Assembly (NCBI GenBank): GCA_028864975.1
Contig: JAGWLG010000010.1
Span: forward strand, 26,352-90,351
Length of the DNA stretch: 64,000 nt
Direction: 5' to 3'
From: Thermoplasmata archaeon
GTDB lineage: Archaea; Thermoplasmatota; Thermoplasmata; Lutacidiplasmatales; UBA184
Made by a program: the position numbers and the translations under genes. Position 1 is the stretch's first letter. The number at the start of each line of letters is the position of its first letter. Under the pieces are notes generated by a model. It saw only the letters and a program-made list of their open reading frames with translations, made no database searches and was not told where the DNA came from. Below, one piece after another: positions 7,957 through 15,996 of this stretch.

Positions 7957-8453
7957 TCCGCGCTCGACGACCGTCGAGCGGCCGCGTTCAGATCCTGGGA
8001 GCCGCTTCACCGGCCGACGGCGCCGCGGACCGCCAGAGGTGCGTGGGCCGGTGTCGGTCGAGGGAGAGCCACTTGAACCGAAAGCAGGTCTCGGGCCGGA
8101 GGACCGGTGCCTCCGTCCTGCGAGAAGCTCAAATTCTCCCGACTGAGGCCAGCGGGGACGCTTCCCCCGCGCGGACCTCGCGGGTTGGGTGGGTGGAGGT
8201 CAGAAAGGGCGAGCAAGGCCTCTTCCTCGGATCACCAGGGTCGAGGCCTCGATGCTGCGGCCGCTATCGGCGGTTCCCTTCTGACCCATGGTTCGGTCCC
8301 CGACCTCTCGACCTTTAGGCGCCCTCCGCACCGAAAGGTCTCCCCTCCCTTTGACATCGAGAGCGGGAGTAGGAGCCTCCCGTAGGCTCTCACCTTCCCT
8401 CCTCGGCACGCCACCGCAGAAAGCCCGAAGTATCCCACCACGTTCCGCCCGAC
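7957..8453. other. Intergenic region without recognised gene
   Basis: About 500 bp lie between a leftward and a rightward gene. Short open frames exist but have no recognisable protein features. No tRNA, SRP RNA or RNase P RNA signature was found. A perfect hairpin GAGCCT-CCCGT-AGGCTC occurs at 8373-8389, about 65 nt before the next start. An uncharacterised RNA cannot be excluded. Confidence 0.5.
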
Positions 8454-9695
8454 GTGCCCGCCCCCACTTCCCCTTCCTCTGACCCCTCGCTTCCGTTATC
8501 CCCTCTCGAGGCCGAGCTCCAGGACATCCTGCCCAGAGCTTCGGCCTGGCGGCAGGCCATCCACCGCTCTCCCGAGCTCGCCTACGGCGAACGAGGGACG
8601 CAAGCGACGGTCCTGGAGGTGCTCCGGCGGCTCGGGATCCCGGCGGAGAAGTTGGGCGACACGACCGCCGTGGTGGGCCTCATCGCACCCAAGGCGAAGG
8701 GTCGGTGCGTCGGGGTCCGGGCCGATATGGATGCGCTACCGATCTGCGAGGGGACCGGAGCGCCGTTCGCTTCGACCAACGGAGCGATGCATGCGTGCGG
8801 TCACGACGTCCACGTCGCTTCTCTCTTGGGCGCGGCCGCCTACTGGAAGGCCCACGAGGGCGACCTCCCCGGCCCCGTGAAGCTCCTCTTCCAGCCCGCG
8901 GAGGAGGAGGGGGCCACGGGAGGCGCACTCCCGATGGTCAAGGCCGGCGTCCTCGATTCCACACCCAGGGTCGATGCGGTCTTCGCGATCCACCTCAAGA
9001 ACGTCCTACCGAACGCGACCTTCGGGGTCCGCCCAGGCCCCGCCATGGCCTCCCCGGACCACTTCGAAGTGAAGGTGCTGGGTCGTGGAGGGCATGCCGC
9101 CTACCCGCACAAGGCAATCGACCCCGTCGTCATGGCCAGCGAGGTTGTCGTTGGTCTCCAAGCTGTGGTGAGCCGCTATCGCGACCCTCTCGACCCGGTC
9201 GTAGTCTCCGTCTCGATGATCCACGGGGGCGAGAAGGACAACATCCTCCCCGACAAGGTCGAGCTGGAGGGCACGATCCGCACGGTACGCCCCGACACCC
9301 GGGACCGCATCGAGAAGGTCTTCCATCAGCGGGTGCGCGGGATCGTCGAGAGCGCAGGCGGGAAGGTGGAGATCGTCTACCATCGGGGCTATCCCGTCAC
9401 GGTCAACCCCCCGAAGGTCGCGGCCCTCGTCGAGGAGGCGCTCCGCCAGGAGTTCCCTTCCGAACGGGTCCTCCATCTTGAGGAGCCCTACATGGGCGGG
9501 GAGGACTTCTCCCGTTTCTTGGAGGAGCGGCCCGGGCTCTACATGTTCGTGGGGACGGACGACGGCGGCGCCGGTGGCCAGGCGATGCATTCTGCGCGCT
9601 ACCTCCCTCCTGAGCGCGCGGTCCTCACGAGCATGGCCGGGCATGTGTGCGCCGTGCGTGCGCTCCAGCATGCCCCTGCCAGCGCCCTCGGGTGA
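8454..9695 (+). CDS. M20 family amidohydrolase/aminoacylase
   Basis: This is a zinc- or cobalt-dependent N-acyl-amino-acid or peptide amidohydrolase (413 aa) of the hippurate/IAA-amino-acid hydrolase type. Metal motifs are ADMDALPI (90-97), MHACGHDVH (112-120, with C115 and H117), the catalytic glutamates in PAEEEG (148-153), and a late HSARYLPPE. The dimerisation lid domain starts after ASPDHFEVKV and carries GRGGHAAYPH. The first metal ligand of this subfamily is a cysteine (HACGHD), which distinguishes it from DapE/ArgE. The start is GTG at 8454. The substrate cannot be inferred. The N-terminal 15 residues are Pro/Ser-rich and may be overextended. Confidence 0.88.
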   Translation: MPAPTSPSSDPSLPLSPLEAELQDILPRASAWRQAIHRSPELAYGERGTQATVLEVLRRLGIPAEKLGDTTAVVGLIAPKAKGRCVGVRADMDALPICEGTGAPFASTNGAMHACGHDVHVASLLGAAAYWKAHEGDLPGPVKLLFQPAEEEGATGGALPMVKAGVLDSTPRVDAVFAIHLKNVLPNATFGVRPGPAMASPDHFEVKVLGRGGHAAYPHKAIDPVVMASEVVVGLQAVVSRYRDPLDPVVVSVSMIHGGEKDNILPDKVELEGTIRTVRPDTRDRIEKVFHQRVRGIVESAGGKVEIVYHRGYPVTVNPPKVAALVEEALRQEFPSERVLHLEEPYMGGEDFSRFLEERPGLYMFVGTDDGGAGGQAMHSARYLPPERAVLTSMAGHVCAVRALQHAPASALG

Positions 9696-9822
9696 GACCC
9701 GGGACCTCCTCGAGCACCGTCCGGCAAGTGGGACCGACCCGCCAACCGTCCCGTCCGAACCGGTGAGGCCGAGGGTGAAAGGGTCTTGACCCTAGCACCG
9801 TCCCCGGCCTCGGGTGCTGCCG

Positions 9823-10215
9823 ATGCTCGCGAAGTCCCAACTGGTGACCTTGGTGCCGATCAGGAACATGGACCGCGCGGTCAAGTTCTACACGAAGACC
9901 TTGGGGGGGAAGCTCCTCATGCGCGCCACCGGGGAGATGAGGGACGGATGGGCCTCGGTGAAGGTCGGGGGCGACGAGCTCTGGCTCATTGTCCCCTCGA
10001 AGAGGGAGCGTCGGAGCGCGGCGTACTCGACCTTCGTCGTGAAGGACATTCGCAAGGTTGTCAAGGGACTTCTTCGACGGCGCGTCAAGTTCGACGCCGC
10101 GGAGCGGATGCCCGGCTCGAAGGCCGAGGGCCCGATCGCGGTCGCCCCTTGGGGCTCGTCCGCTTTCTTCCATGACACCGAAGGCAACCTCTTGATGCTC
10201 TGGCAGAACGCTTGA
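9823..10215 (+). CDS. VOC (glyoxalase/dioxygenase) family protein
   Basis: This small protein (130 aa) has one vicinal-oxygen-chelate fold. The opening beta strand and helix LVTLVPIRNMDRAVKFYTK-TLGG is the family hallmark. The closing strand FFHDTEGNLLMLW carries the usual metal-ligand glutamate region, read here as D-T-E-G-N. The second beta-alpha module begins at YSTFVVKDIRKVVKGLL. Members include glyoxalase I, antibiotic-binding proteins and dioxygenases, and no more can be said. The ATG at 9823 was preferred to the in-frame GTG at 9814, since the fold begins soon after it. Confidence 0.78.
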   Translation: MLAKSQLVTLVPIRNMDRAVKFYTKTLGGKLLMRATGEMRDGWASVKVGGDELWLIVPSKRERRSAAYSTFVVKDIRKVVKGLLRRRVKFDAAERMPGSKAEGPIAVAPWGSSAFFHDTEGNLLMLWQNA

Positions 10216-10252
10216 GCCGGGGGCACGGGAATCCCGGGGGCTGGGAACCGAC

Positions 10253-10738
10253 ATGCCGAGATCCCCTCCCGCCGCACGTGGGGTACGGCACGGAGCCGTT
10301 CTCCCTCGGCGGAGGCCCGCGAGCCCTCGCATCGGGGGCGGGCGAGCGAGAAAGGGGCGGGGCCCAACACGCGAGAGCGTCTCGGACGCTGGGACCAAGG
10401 CGGTGGACGCCTACCTCCGAGGGGTGGCCCCGAAGTGGCGGGGGCTGCTCACGGAGATGCGAAGGACGATCCGCGAGGCGGCGCCCGAGGCCCGCGAGGG
10501 GATCTCGTACCGGATCCCCACGTTCTTCCACCATGGGAACCTGGTCCACTTCGCGGCCTTCGAGGGCCATGCGAGCTTCTTCCCCGGGAGCGGAAGGGCG
10601 CGCGAGAAGTTCCCCCGGGAACTGCGTTCCTTCCCCGGGACGAAGGGCTCGATCCACCTCACGCCGGAGCATCCCTTGCCCTCTGCGCTCGTGAAGCGGA
10701 TCGTCCGCTGGCGCGTGCGGGAGAACGAGGGGCGATAG
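10253..10738 (+). CDS. DUF1801 (YdhG-like) domain protein
   Basis: The C-terminal 110 residues match DUF1801: VDAYL at the start, a helix RGLLTEMRRTIREAAPEAREGISYRIP, then FHHGNLVHFAAFEGHASFFPG and a final helix ALVKRIVRWRVRENE. The family has a YdhG/frataxin-like fold and unknown, perhaps iron-related, roles. The first 50 residues are Arg/Pro/Gly-rich and look noncoding. A GTG at 10403 would give a tight 111-aa domain and may be the true start. There is no obvious Shine-Dalgarno at either site. The gene follows the VOC gene on the same strand. Confidence 0.7.
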   Translation: MPRSPPAARGVRHGAVLPRRRPASPRIGGGRARKGRGPTRESVSDAGTKAVDAYLRGVAPKWRGLLTEMRRTIREAAPEAREGISYRIPTFFHHGNLVHFAAFEGHASFFPGSGRAREKFPRELRSFPGTKGSIHLTPEHPLPSALVKRIVRWRVRENEGR

Positions 10739-10773
10739 CGGTCGGAAGGGGCGTGCGTGCCCTCTCCGCATCG

Positions 10774-10783
10774 CTTTGATAAT
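10774..10783 (+). promoter_or_regulatory. TATA box of the cysteine desulfurase gene
   Basis: TTTGATAATC lies 25-34 nt before the ATG at 10808 in otherwise GC-rich DNA. It fits leaderless transcription and fixes the start at 10808 rather than at an upstream GTG (10757). Confidence 0.6.
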
Positions 10784-10807
10784 CTTGCACGCTCCCGCCA
10801 GCCCGCC

Positions 10808-12043
10808 ATGGCCGCCCTGGTGCCCCGTTCTGACTTCCCGGCGCTCCAGCCTTCTCGAGGGAAGAGCGAGGTGCCGGCCTACCTCGACAGCGCTTGCATG
10901 TCCCTCGTCCCGTCGACCGTCCTCGACGCGCTCCGCGCGTACTACACCGAGTACCCGGGGTGTGGGGGACGGTCCGTCCATCGGTGGGCGGAAGAGGTTA
11001 CGCGCAGGTACGAGGACGCTCGGGAGACTTTCGCTCGGTTCCTCGGGGCCCCTGACCCCGCTCATCTCGTCCATGTCCGCAACACCACCGAAGGGATCAA
11101 CGTCGTCGCACGCGGATTCCCGTTCCAGAGGGGCGACCGGGTCCTGGTCTCCGATCAGGAGCACAACTCGAACCTTGTCGTGTGGCAGTACTTGGTGAAG
11201 GAGAAGGGGATCCGCCTGGAGGTCCTCCCTCTTCCCGACGACCGCCCCTTCGACCCCGAGGCTCTCGAGCGGGCGCTCGCGAAGAAGGTCCGGCTCGTGA
11301 GCTTCTTCCACAGCTCGAACCTCGACGGACGTACCCTCCCCGCCAAGGAGATCGTCCAGCGGGCCCACGATCACGGAGCTCAGGTCCTCTTCGACGGCTC
11401 GCAGGCCGCCCCCCACGAACTCATCGACCTCAAGTCGCTCGGGGCCGACTTCTACGCGCTCTCCTTCCACAAGATGCTGGGGCCGACGGGGACCGGCCTC
11501 CTCTACGGCGCCCCGGGGGCGCTGGAGCAGCTCTCCCCCCTCCTCCGGGGCGGGGAGACCGTCGCCTGGTCCGACTACGACGCCCACGAGCTCCTCCCGC
11601 CTCCGCATCGTTTCGAGGCCGGTCTCCAGAACTACGCCGGCGTGCTGGGAGCACGCGCCGCGGTCGACTATCTGGCGAAGGTCGGGATGGAGAACATCCC
11701 TCCCCACCACGCGCGGCTGCAGCGCCGCGTCACGAAGGAGCTCGCCGACCTCCCCGGGCTTCGCTTGCTCGGCCCGCCTCGCCCTGAGGACCGTGGGAAC
11801 ATCTTCGCCTTCGTCCTCGCGGGCATCAACCCCCATGACGTGGCGCTCTTCCTGGACGAGGGTCACGGGGTCCTGGTGCGCTCCGGGATGAACTGCGTTC
11901 ACTCGTGGTATCGCGCCCGGGGGCTCGACGGGAACGCCCGGGCCTCGTTCTACCTCTACACGGACGAGGGGGACGTCGACCGGTTCATCGCGGGCGTGCG
12001 GGAGCTTCGGGAACGCATCCCCGCTCCCATGGTCCCCGCTTGA
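10808..12043 (+). CDS. Cysteine desulfurase-like class V aminotransferase (SufS type)
   Basis: This is a PLP-dependent fold-type I enzyme (411 aa) of the NifS/SufS group. It takes sulfur from L-cysteine as a persulfide for Fe-S clusters and thiolated tRNA. The PLP lysine is K222 in SFHKMLGPTGTG, the stacking histidine is H119 in SDQEHNSNL, and the persulfide cysteine is C363 in VRSGMNC. The last is close to the RSG-x2-C of SufS. LDSACMSLVPSTV at the N-terminus matches the family opening. No sufB/C/D or iscU lies nearby. An allied class V enzyme without desulfurase activity is possible, but the conserved cysteine argues for desulfurase. Confidence 0.83.
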   Translation: MAALVPRSDFPALQPSRGKSEVPAYLDSACMSLVPSTVLDALRAYYTEYPGCGGRSVHRWAEEVTRRYEDARETFARFLGAPDPAHLVHVRNTTEGINVVARGFPFQRGDRVLVSDQEHNSNLVVWQYLVKEKGIRLEVLPLPDDRPFDPEALERALAKKVRLVSFFHSSNLDGRTLPAKEIVQRAHDHGAQVLFDGSQAAPHELIDLKSLGADFYALSFHKMLGPTGTGLLYGAPGALEQLSPLLRGGETVAWSDYDAHELLPPPHRFEAGLQNYAGVLGARAAVDYLAKVGMENIPPHHARLQRRVTKELADLPGLRLLGPPRPEDRGNIFAFVLAGINPHDVALFLDEGHGVLVRSGMNCVHSWYRARGLDGNARASFYLYTDEGDVDRFIAGVRELRERIPAPMVPA

Positions 12044-12167
12044 GGGGCACCCAAGAACGTCGTACCTCAGCGTCGCTCCCGCGCTTCGATGCGAACGACC
12101 CATCTCGCGGCGGTCGGTGGGGTCGAGCCTTACCAGCGCCGAGCGGGACGGGGTCGCTCGGGACGGC

Positions 12168-12713
12168 CTATCCCCGTCGAACGGCCCCGTCCTGGCCAGA
12201 GGTGTGAGGCTTCGGGCGGGCCAGATGGCTTGGAACGAGCAGGACCGGGACATGGACCTTGGGGACGACCTTCGCCGAAACTTCCTCGACCAGCCAGTTG
12301 ACCAGCGCACCGTGCTGGGTGGTCCCCAGGACCACAAGGTCCGCCTTGAGCTCCGAGCACTTCGCCGCGAGACGCTCTGCCGGATGACCCAGCTCAACGA
12401 GCAGCGTCGCCCGGACGCCGACTTCCGCACCTTCGGCGACGAGCGGCTGGAAGCGCTCCAGATTGACCCTGACCATCGAGGCGCGCTCGCTCTCGTTCAT
12501 CCGCGCGACGGCGTCGTGGAGAAGGTCGATCAAGTGCAGGACCCACAGGTCGCTGCCATGTTGCTGCGCGATCTCCAGCGCGACGTGCCAGGCGGGTCCG
12601 GACCGGTCGTCCCCCTCGTATCCCACGAGGATGCGTCTCGGCGGTACCGAGTAGGTATGCGGCGCGGTGGGCGACGGGACGGACGGGTCGGCGGACGGTT
12701 CCTTCGGGACCAT
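12168..12713 (-). CDS. Universal stress protein (UspA family)
   Basis: This single Usp domain (181 aa) begins at residue 26 with RRILVGYEGDDRSGPAWHVALEIA and continues through ELKADLVVLGTTQHG and a last strand VPVLLVPS. The ATP-binding type has G-x2-G-x9-G-[ST] after the fourth strand. Here GTTQHG (130-135) is present, but the position of the later Gly-Ser reads Glu-Glu (143-144), so nucleotide binding may be lost or altered. A Pro/Ser-rich N-terminal extension of 25 residues precedes the domain. GGTGA 4 nt before the ATG is a good ribosome site. It lies downstream of the antiporter on the same strand, fitting a stress cluster. Confidence 0.88.
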   Translation of the reverse strand: MVPKEPSADPSVPSPTAPHTYSVPPRRILVGYEGDDRSGPAWHVALEIAQQHGSDLWVLHLIDLLHDAVARMNESERASMVRVNLERFQPLVAEGAEVGVRATLLVELGHPAERLAAKCSELKADLVVLGTTQHGALVNWLVEEVSAKVVPKVHVPVLLVPSHLARPKPHTSGQDGAVRRG

Positions 12714-12804
12714 GGCTCACCTTACCGCTCCCCCGTCCGATGGTGGCCGCCGCAGATGAACGTGTCGTCCACCCTTCTCCTGCGCTCCCCGAGGTCGGCA
12801 CCGC

Positions 12805-14082
12805 TCATCCGCCCAGGGCTCCTTCGGAGCCTGTCGAGGCCCCCTCCGATGTCACCTCGTGCCGAAAGGTTCGCGCGACGTAGCGGTCAGCGACGATGTT
12901 GCCGGTCACGATCGAAAGGAGTGCGACCCCGAGGACCCCCGCCACCACCACATGGACCGTCGACGTGGGAAGTCCGGTCGAGGTGTGGAGCAGCCCTAAC
13001 GCTAGGACCACCGGGAGGGCCCCGCGGATGCCCGAGAGCGTCAGGACATGGTACCACTCCCTCGGGAGGCGGTGGTCCCGTCCGCTAGAGAGGGTCGCGA
13101 AGGGGATGTGAGCGTAGACCGAGAGGGCCCGTCCCACGAAAAGCAGCGCGAAGGTCAGGAGGATGAGCGGAAGGAAACCCTCCAAGCTGGAGACCGCGAA
13201 GAGGAGACCCATGGCGAGGAAGATGACCGAGTTGTCGATGTAGACCACCACGTTCCAGAAGACCACCACGGATTGCCGGACCTCGGGGTCCATGGCCCTC
13301 GGGGCCACGAAGGTCCCCACGGCGATTCCCGCCAGCGCGGTCGAGACGATGCCCGAGGCCCCTACCGAGGACGCGATGAGGTACGAGCCATAGGCGGCCA
13401 CGACGGTGAGGGCCGTCTCCACGGCGGGGTCGTGCAGTTCGCGGTGCAGCACGTAGACCCCTCCCGCAACGAGGAGGCCGATCGCGGCCCCGCCTCCGAT
13501 GAGCCAGAAGAACTGCTCCACCGCCGGTAGGAGTTCGACCCGGCCGGTCGCCACCACCGTGAGCACGAGCGTGAAGAGGATGACCCCGACCGCGTCGTTC
13601 AGTAGGGACTCGCTCTCGACGATGGTCGAGAGCTCTTGGGGGACCCGGATCCGCTTGAAGAGGTCCACGATGCCGATCGGGTCCGTTGGGGAGAGGATGG
13701 AGGCGAGGAGGAGCGCGGCCCCCAAGGGAAGAAGCCCCACGAGCACGAGCGCCTCCCCCGTGAAGATCGCGGTCAGGACCACTCCGACAAAGACGAGAAA
13801 GAGCACGGTCGCCGCCCTGGAACGAAGCGCTCGGAAGTTCACATGGATGGCCGCCTCAAAGACGATAGGGGGCAGCAACAGGTCGAAGAAGACCGAAGGC
13901 GTGAAGATGGAGGCCACCCCGGCGAGCGTCGGGCCGAGCCAGGACGTTTCGGAGAGGAGCCCCAGCAGGATCCCGAGCGCGACGAGCGCGATGGTCAGCG
14001 GGACCTTGACCCACTTGCTGGCCGCCACCACGGCCACCGCGAGGACGAGAAGGAGGAGGAAGGGAAGCAGCGAGAGGGTCAC
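12805..14082 (-). CDS. CPA1-type Na+/H+ antiporter
   Basis: This polytopic membrane protein (425 aa, about 12 helices) exchanges Na+ or K+ for protons. Diagnostic pieces are the helix-5-like SPTDPIGIVDLFKR (equivalent to the A-T-D-P of NhaP) and ESESLLNDAVGVILF, the second ion-site helix. The N-terminal LPPIVFEAAIHVN is the typical CPA1 helix 3. No cytosolic TrkA domain is fused, but the next gene upstream in the operon encodes an RCK-like protein that may supply regulation. The C-terminal tail is short and Gly/Ser-rich. The GTG/ATG start at 14082 places a hydrophobic first helix directly at the N-terminus. Confidence 0.9.
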   Translation of the reverse strand: MTLSLLPFLLLLVLAVAVVAASKWVKVPLTIALVALGILLGLLSETSWLGPTLAGVASIFTPSVFFDLLLPPIVFEAAIHVNFRALRSRAATVLFLVFVGVVLTAIFTGEALVLVGLLPLGAALLLASILSPTDPIGIVDLFKRIRVPQELSTIVESESLLNDAVGVILFTLVLTVVATGRVELLPAVEQFFWLIGGGAAIGLLVAGGVYVLHRELHDPAVETALTVVAAYGSYLIASSVGASGIVSTALAGIAVGTFVAPRAMDPEVRQSVVVFWNVVVYIDNSVIFLAMGLLFAVSSLEGFLPLILLTFALLFVGRALSVYAHIPFATLSSGRDHRLPREWYHVLTLSGIRGALPVVLALGLLHTSTGLPTSTVHVVVAGVLGVALLSIVTGNIVADRYVARTFRHEVTSEGASTGSEGALGG

Positions 14083-14173
14083 AGTTCCTCGCTTCGCCGC
14101 TGCGGTCTGCGGCGGCGGGAAGCCGCGGCCCTCCGGGCGACGGGGCCTCGAGGGGCGGCAGTGGGCACGTGCT

Positions 14174-14905
14174 TCAGCGCCCCTGAGGGAGCCCGTACCA
14201 CTGGGCGAAACGCTTCAGGTTGGCGAGGCTCCCGATCACCAGCACGGCCGTCCCCACGTCGAAGCGCGTCGACGAGGGGGGGTTGATGACCGTTCGGTAT
14301 TCCTCCTTACCCGCTGGGCCCGGGCCCCGCACGATCCCAAGGACAAGGCAGTCGGAAGCCTGGCGAACCCGTCGTTCGGCCTCAAGGAGCGGGAGGCCTG
14401 CGATCGGAGCGCCCTCGAGCACACGGTACTCCTGGACGTCGGCCCCGTAGGCCGCCGTGGTCAGGTCCTCCAGGGTCTGAACGACCTCGGGACGGAAGGC
14501 GGCGGAGGCGCACATGCGTCCGCCCATGTCCTTGGTCGAGACGATGAAGGTGACCCCGGCCGCCTTGAGGGTCTTGCGAAGCTCAGGTCGATGGAGGCTC
14601 ACGACGACCCGGACCGTCGGATGCACGTTCCGAGTGAAGAGCGCCGCGATGAGGTTCACAGTGTCCTCGGAGTGGCAGAGGATCAGGGACGCGGCCTTCC
14701 CCACCTCGGCCCGCTCGAGGGTCTCGGGACTGGTCAGGTCGCCCCGAACAACGGGCGTCCTCTCAGGGCGGACCGCACCCCGAGCGGCCTCCTCCTCCTT
14801 CGCGTTCTCGGCGATGACCACGACCTCCCTGCCGCTCGCGAGCAGTTCGCGGACCGCCGCGGCGCCAACGGTCGTGAAGCCCCCGACGATGACGTGGCCC
14901 TTCAT
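14174..14905 (-). CDS. TrkA-N/RCK-type nucleotide-sensing regulator of ion transport
   Basis: This soluble protein (243 aa) has a Rossmann RCK-N domain followed by an RCK-C-like domain. The first strand and glycine loop read HVIVGGFTTVGAAAVREL, a variant of the usual GxGxxG (GGFTTVG). The acidic strand-2 end typical of NAD binding is read VVVIAENAKEEE. SLILCHSEDTVNLIAA and TVRVVVSLHRPELRKTLKAAG match RCK-N strands 4 and 5. The C-terminal half (FDVGTAVLVIGSLANLKRF) ends like TrkA-C. It overlaps the HAD gene (ATGA) and lies 91 bp upstream of the antiporter. It probably gates that antiporter or the MscS channel in response to NAD(H) or cyclic di-AMP-like ligands (inference). Confidence 0.8.
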   Translation of the reverse strand: MKGHVIVGGFTTVGAAAVRELLASGREVVVIAENAKEEEAARGAVRPERTPVVRGDLTSPETLERAEVGKAASLILCHSEDTVNLIAALFTRNVHPTVRVVVSLHRPELRKTLKAAGVTFIVSTKDMGGRMCASAAFRPEVVQTLEDLTTAAYGADVQEYRVLEGAPIAGLPLLEAERRVRQASDCLVLGIVRGPGPAGKEEYRTVINPPSSTRFDVGTAVLVIGSLANLKRFAQWYGLPQGR

Positions 14906-15738
14906 CGCACTTCTCCCGGGGCCCTGCCGTGCTTCCTCGTCCGGGAAAGAGCGGGCCGGCGGGCCCCAGCCCCCGTTAGCCGCACCCTCACCGGCGGTGG
15001 GGTCAGCTGCATCGTGACCTGGGATAGGTCGCCGACCGGGACCACCCGGGTCCCTCGAGACGGCGCTCCCGGACCCGTGCTCGGAGGTGAAGCGGACCGC
15101 CCCTCGCTACGGCCGAGGGCGAAGACCGCCAGCATGCCGGCGGCCTGGGCGCCGGCCACGTCCTCGGGGGCGTCCCCGACGTGGACCGTTTCCCGGGAGC
15201 GGACCCCCATCTCGTCGAGGCACATCTGGAAGATGCGAGGGTCCGGCTTGCACCAAGGAAGTTCCTCGCTGAGCGACAGGACATCGAAGTGCCGCAGCAG
15301 CCGATGCTCGGCGAGAAGCCAGCGAACGCTCTCGGCAGGCTCGGAGAGCAGGTTCGACACCACTCCCAAGCGGACCCCCTGCGCCTCCAGGCGGGGGAAC
15401 AATCGGAGGACCTCCCGATCCACATGCACCGGCAGCTTCCTCACCAGGGGGTCGAGCCTGCGGGCGATGGCCCCGGGTTGGTGGAGGCGTCCTGCGAGCT
15501 CGGCCGCGTGACGGCTCTGCTTCTCGATCGACGCCGACCGCCCTCGGGCGGCGCACGCTTGGGCCTCCTTCCAGGCCGCCTTGACCGCCGCGCGTGGCGG
15601 GGTGGGTCGGGCGGCGAGGTCGCCTCGGGCCGCCCACGAGCTCACTTCCTCTTCCCAGATCTCCAGGCGGCGCCGCTCGTACCGACGAGCTTCGGAGGGC
15701 TCGAGCCGGAAGATCGTGCCCCATAGGTCGAAGGTCAT
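14902..15738 (-). CDS. HAD-superfamily hydrolase (phosphatase)
   Basis: This protein (278 aa) has all four HAD motifs. Motif I is TFDLWGT, with the nucleophile Asp4. Motif II is LGVVSNLLS. Motif III is the lysine in PWCKPDPRIF. Motif IV is VHVGDAPEDVAGAQAAG. A helical C1 cap lies between motifs I and II, as in the HAD-IA group (phosphoglycolate phosphatase, L-2-haloacid dehalogenase, phosphoserine-type). The Trp in place of the second Asp of DxD is unusual. A GAGG 7-8 nt before the ATG at 15738 supports this start over an ATG at 15765. The stop overlaps the RCK gene. Its position in an osmotic-stress operon with a glycosyltransferase suggests a sugar-phosphate substrate, but this is inference. 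Confidence 0.8.
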   Translation of the reverse strand: MTFDLWGTIFRLEPSEARRYERRRLEIWEEEVSSWAARGDLAARPTPPRAAVKAAWKEAQACAARGRSASIEKQSRHAAELAGRLHQPGAIARRLDPLVRKLPVHVDREVLRLFPRLEAQGVRLGVVSNLLSEPAESVRWLLAEHRLLRHFDVLSLSEELPWCKPDPRIFQMCLDEMGVRSRETVHVGDAPEDVAGAQAAGMLAVFALGRSEGRSASPPSTGPGAPSRGTRVVPVGDLSQVTMQLTPPPVRVRLTGAGARRPALSRTRKHGRAPGEVR

Positions 15739-15797
15739 GCCGCGGACCTCGGTGCCCCACAACATGCGTCGTCCCGCGGGATGGGCAGCCCCTCGCG

Positions 15798-15914
15798 CTA
15801 GAGCCCCCTGTAGAGAAGGTACAGGACGACCAGCAGGGAAAGGGCCACGGCGGCCACCAGGAACACGAGCAGGCGCTGCCGGGTCCTCTTCGTGCCGTGG
15901 AAGCGTCTCGCCAT
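15798..15914 (-). CDS. Tiny single-span membrane protein
   Basis: This 38-residue ORF lies between MscS and the HAD gene, in the same direction. It has a basic N-terminus (MARRFHGTKRTRQR) followed by a 20-residue Leu/Val/Ala membrane helix and a short YLLYRGL end. The positive-inside rule puts the N-terminus in the cytoplasm. No family is recognised. Size, topology and tight spacing within the operon (82 bp after MscS, about 60 bp before HAD) suggest a small regulatory membrane subunit. A longer in-frame reading from 16151 is Arg/Ser-rich and overlaps mscS, so it was not used. Confidence 0.45.
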   Translation of the reverse strand: MARRFHGTKRTRQRLLVFLVAAVALSLLVVLYLLYRGL

Positions 15915-15996
15915 CTGCTCCCCCCACCACGCCTGGAACGTCCCCGAGGCGGGGCCGAAGGGAGAGGTAGGCCCGGCGAGGAGGAGTTCCCCGGCG

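Noticed and set aside
8050..8110. Minus-strand GGTTCAAGT resembling a tRNA T-loop
   Set aside because: The T-stem does not pair (G where the conserved C should be) and no anticodon or acceptor arm is found at the right distance.
10253..10402. N-terminal 50 codons of the DUF1801 gene as a separate domain
   Set aside because: The sequence is Arg/Pro/Gly-rich without structure and probably lies upstream of the true start.
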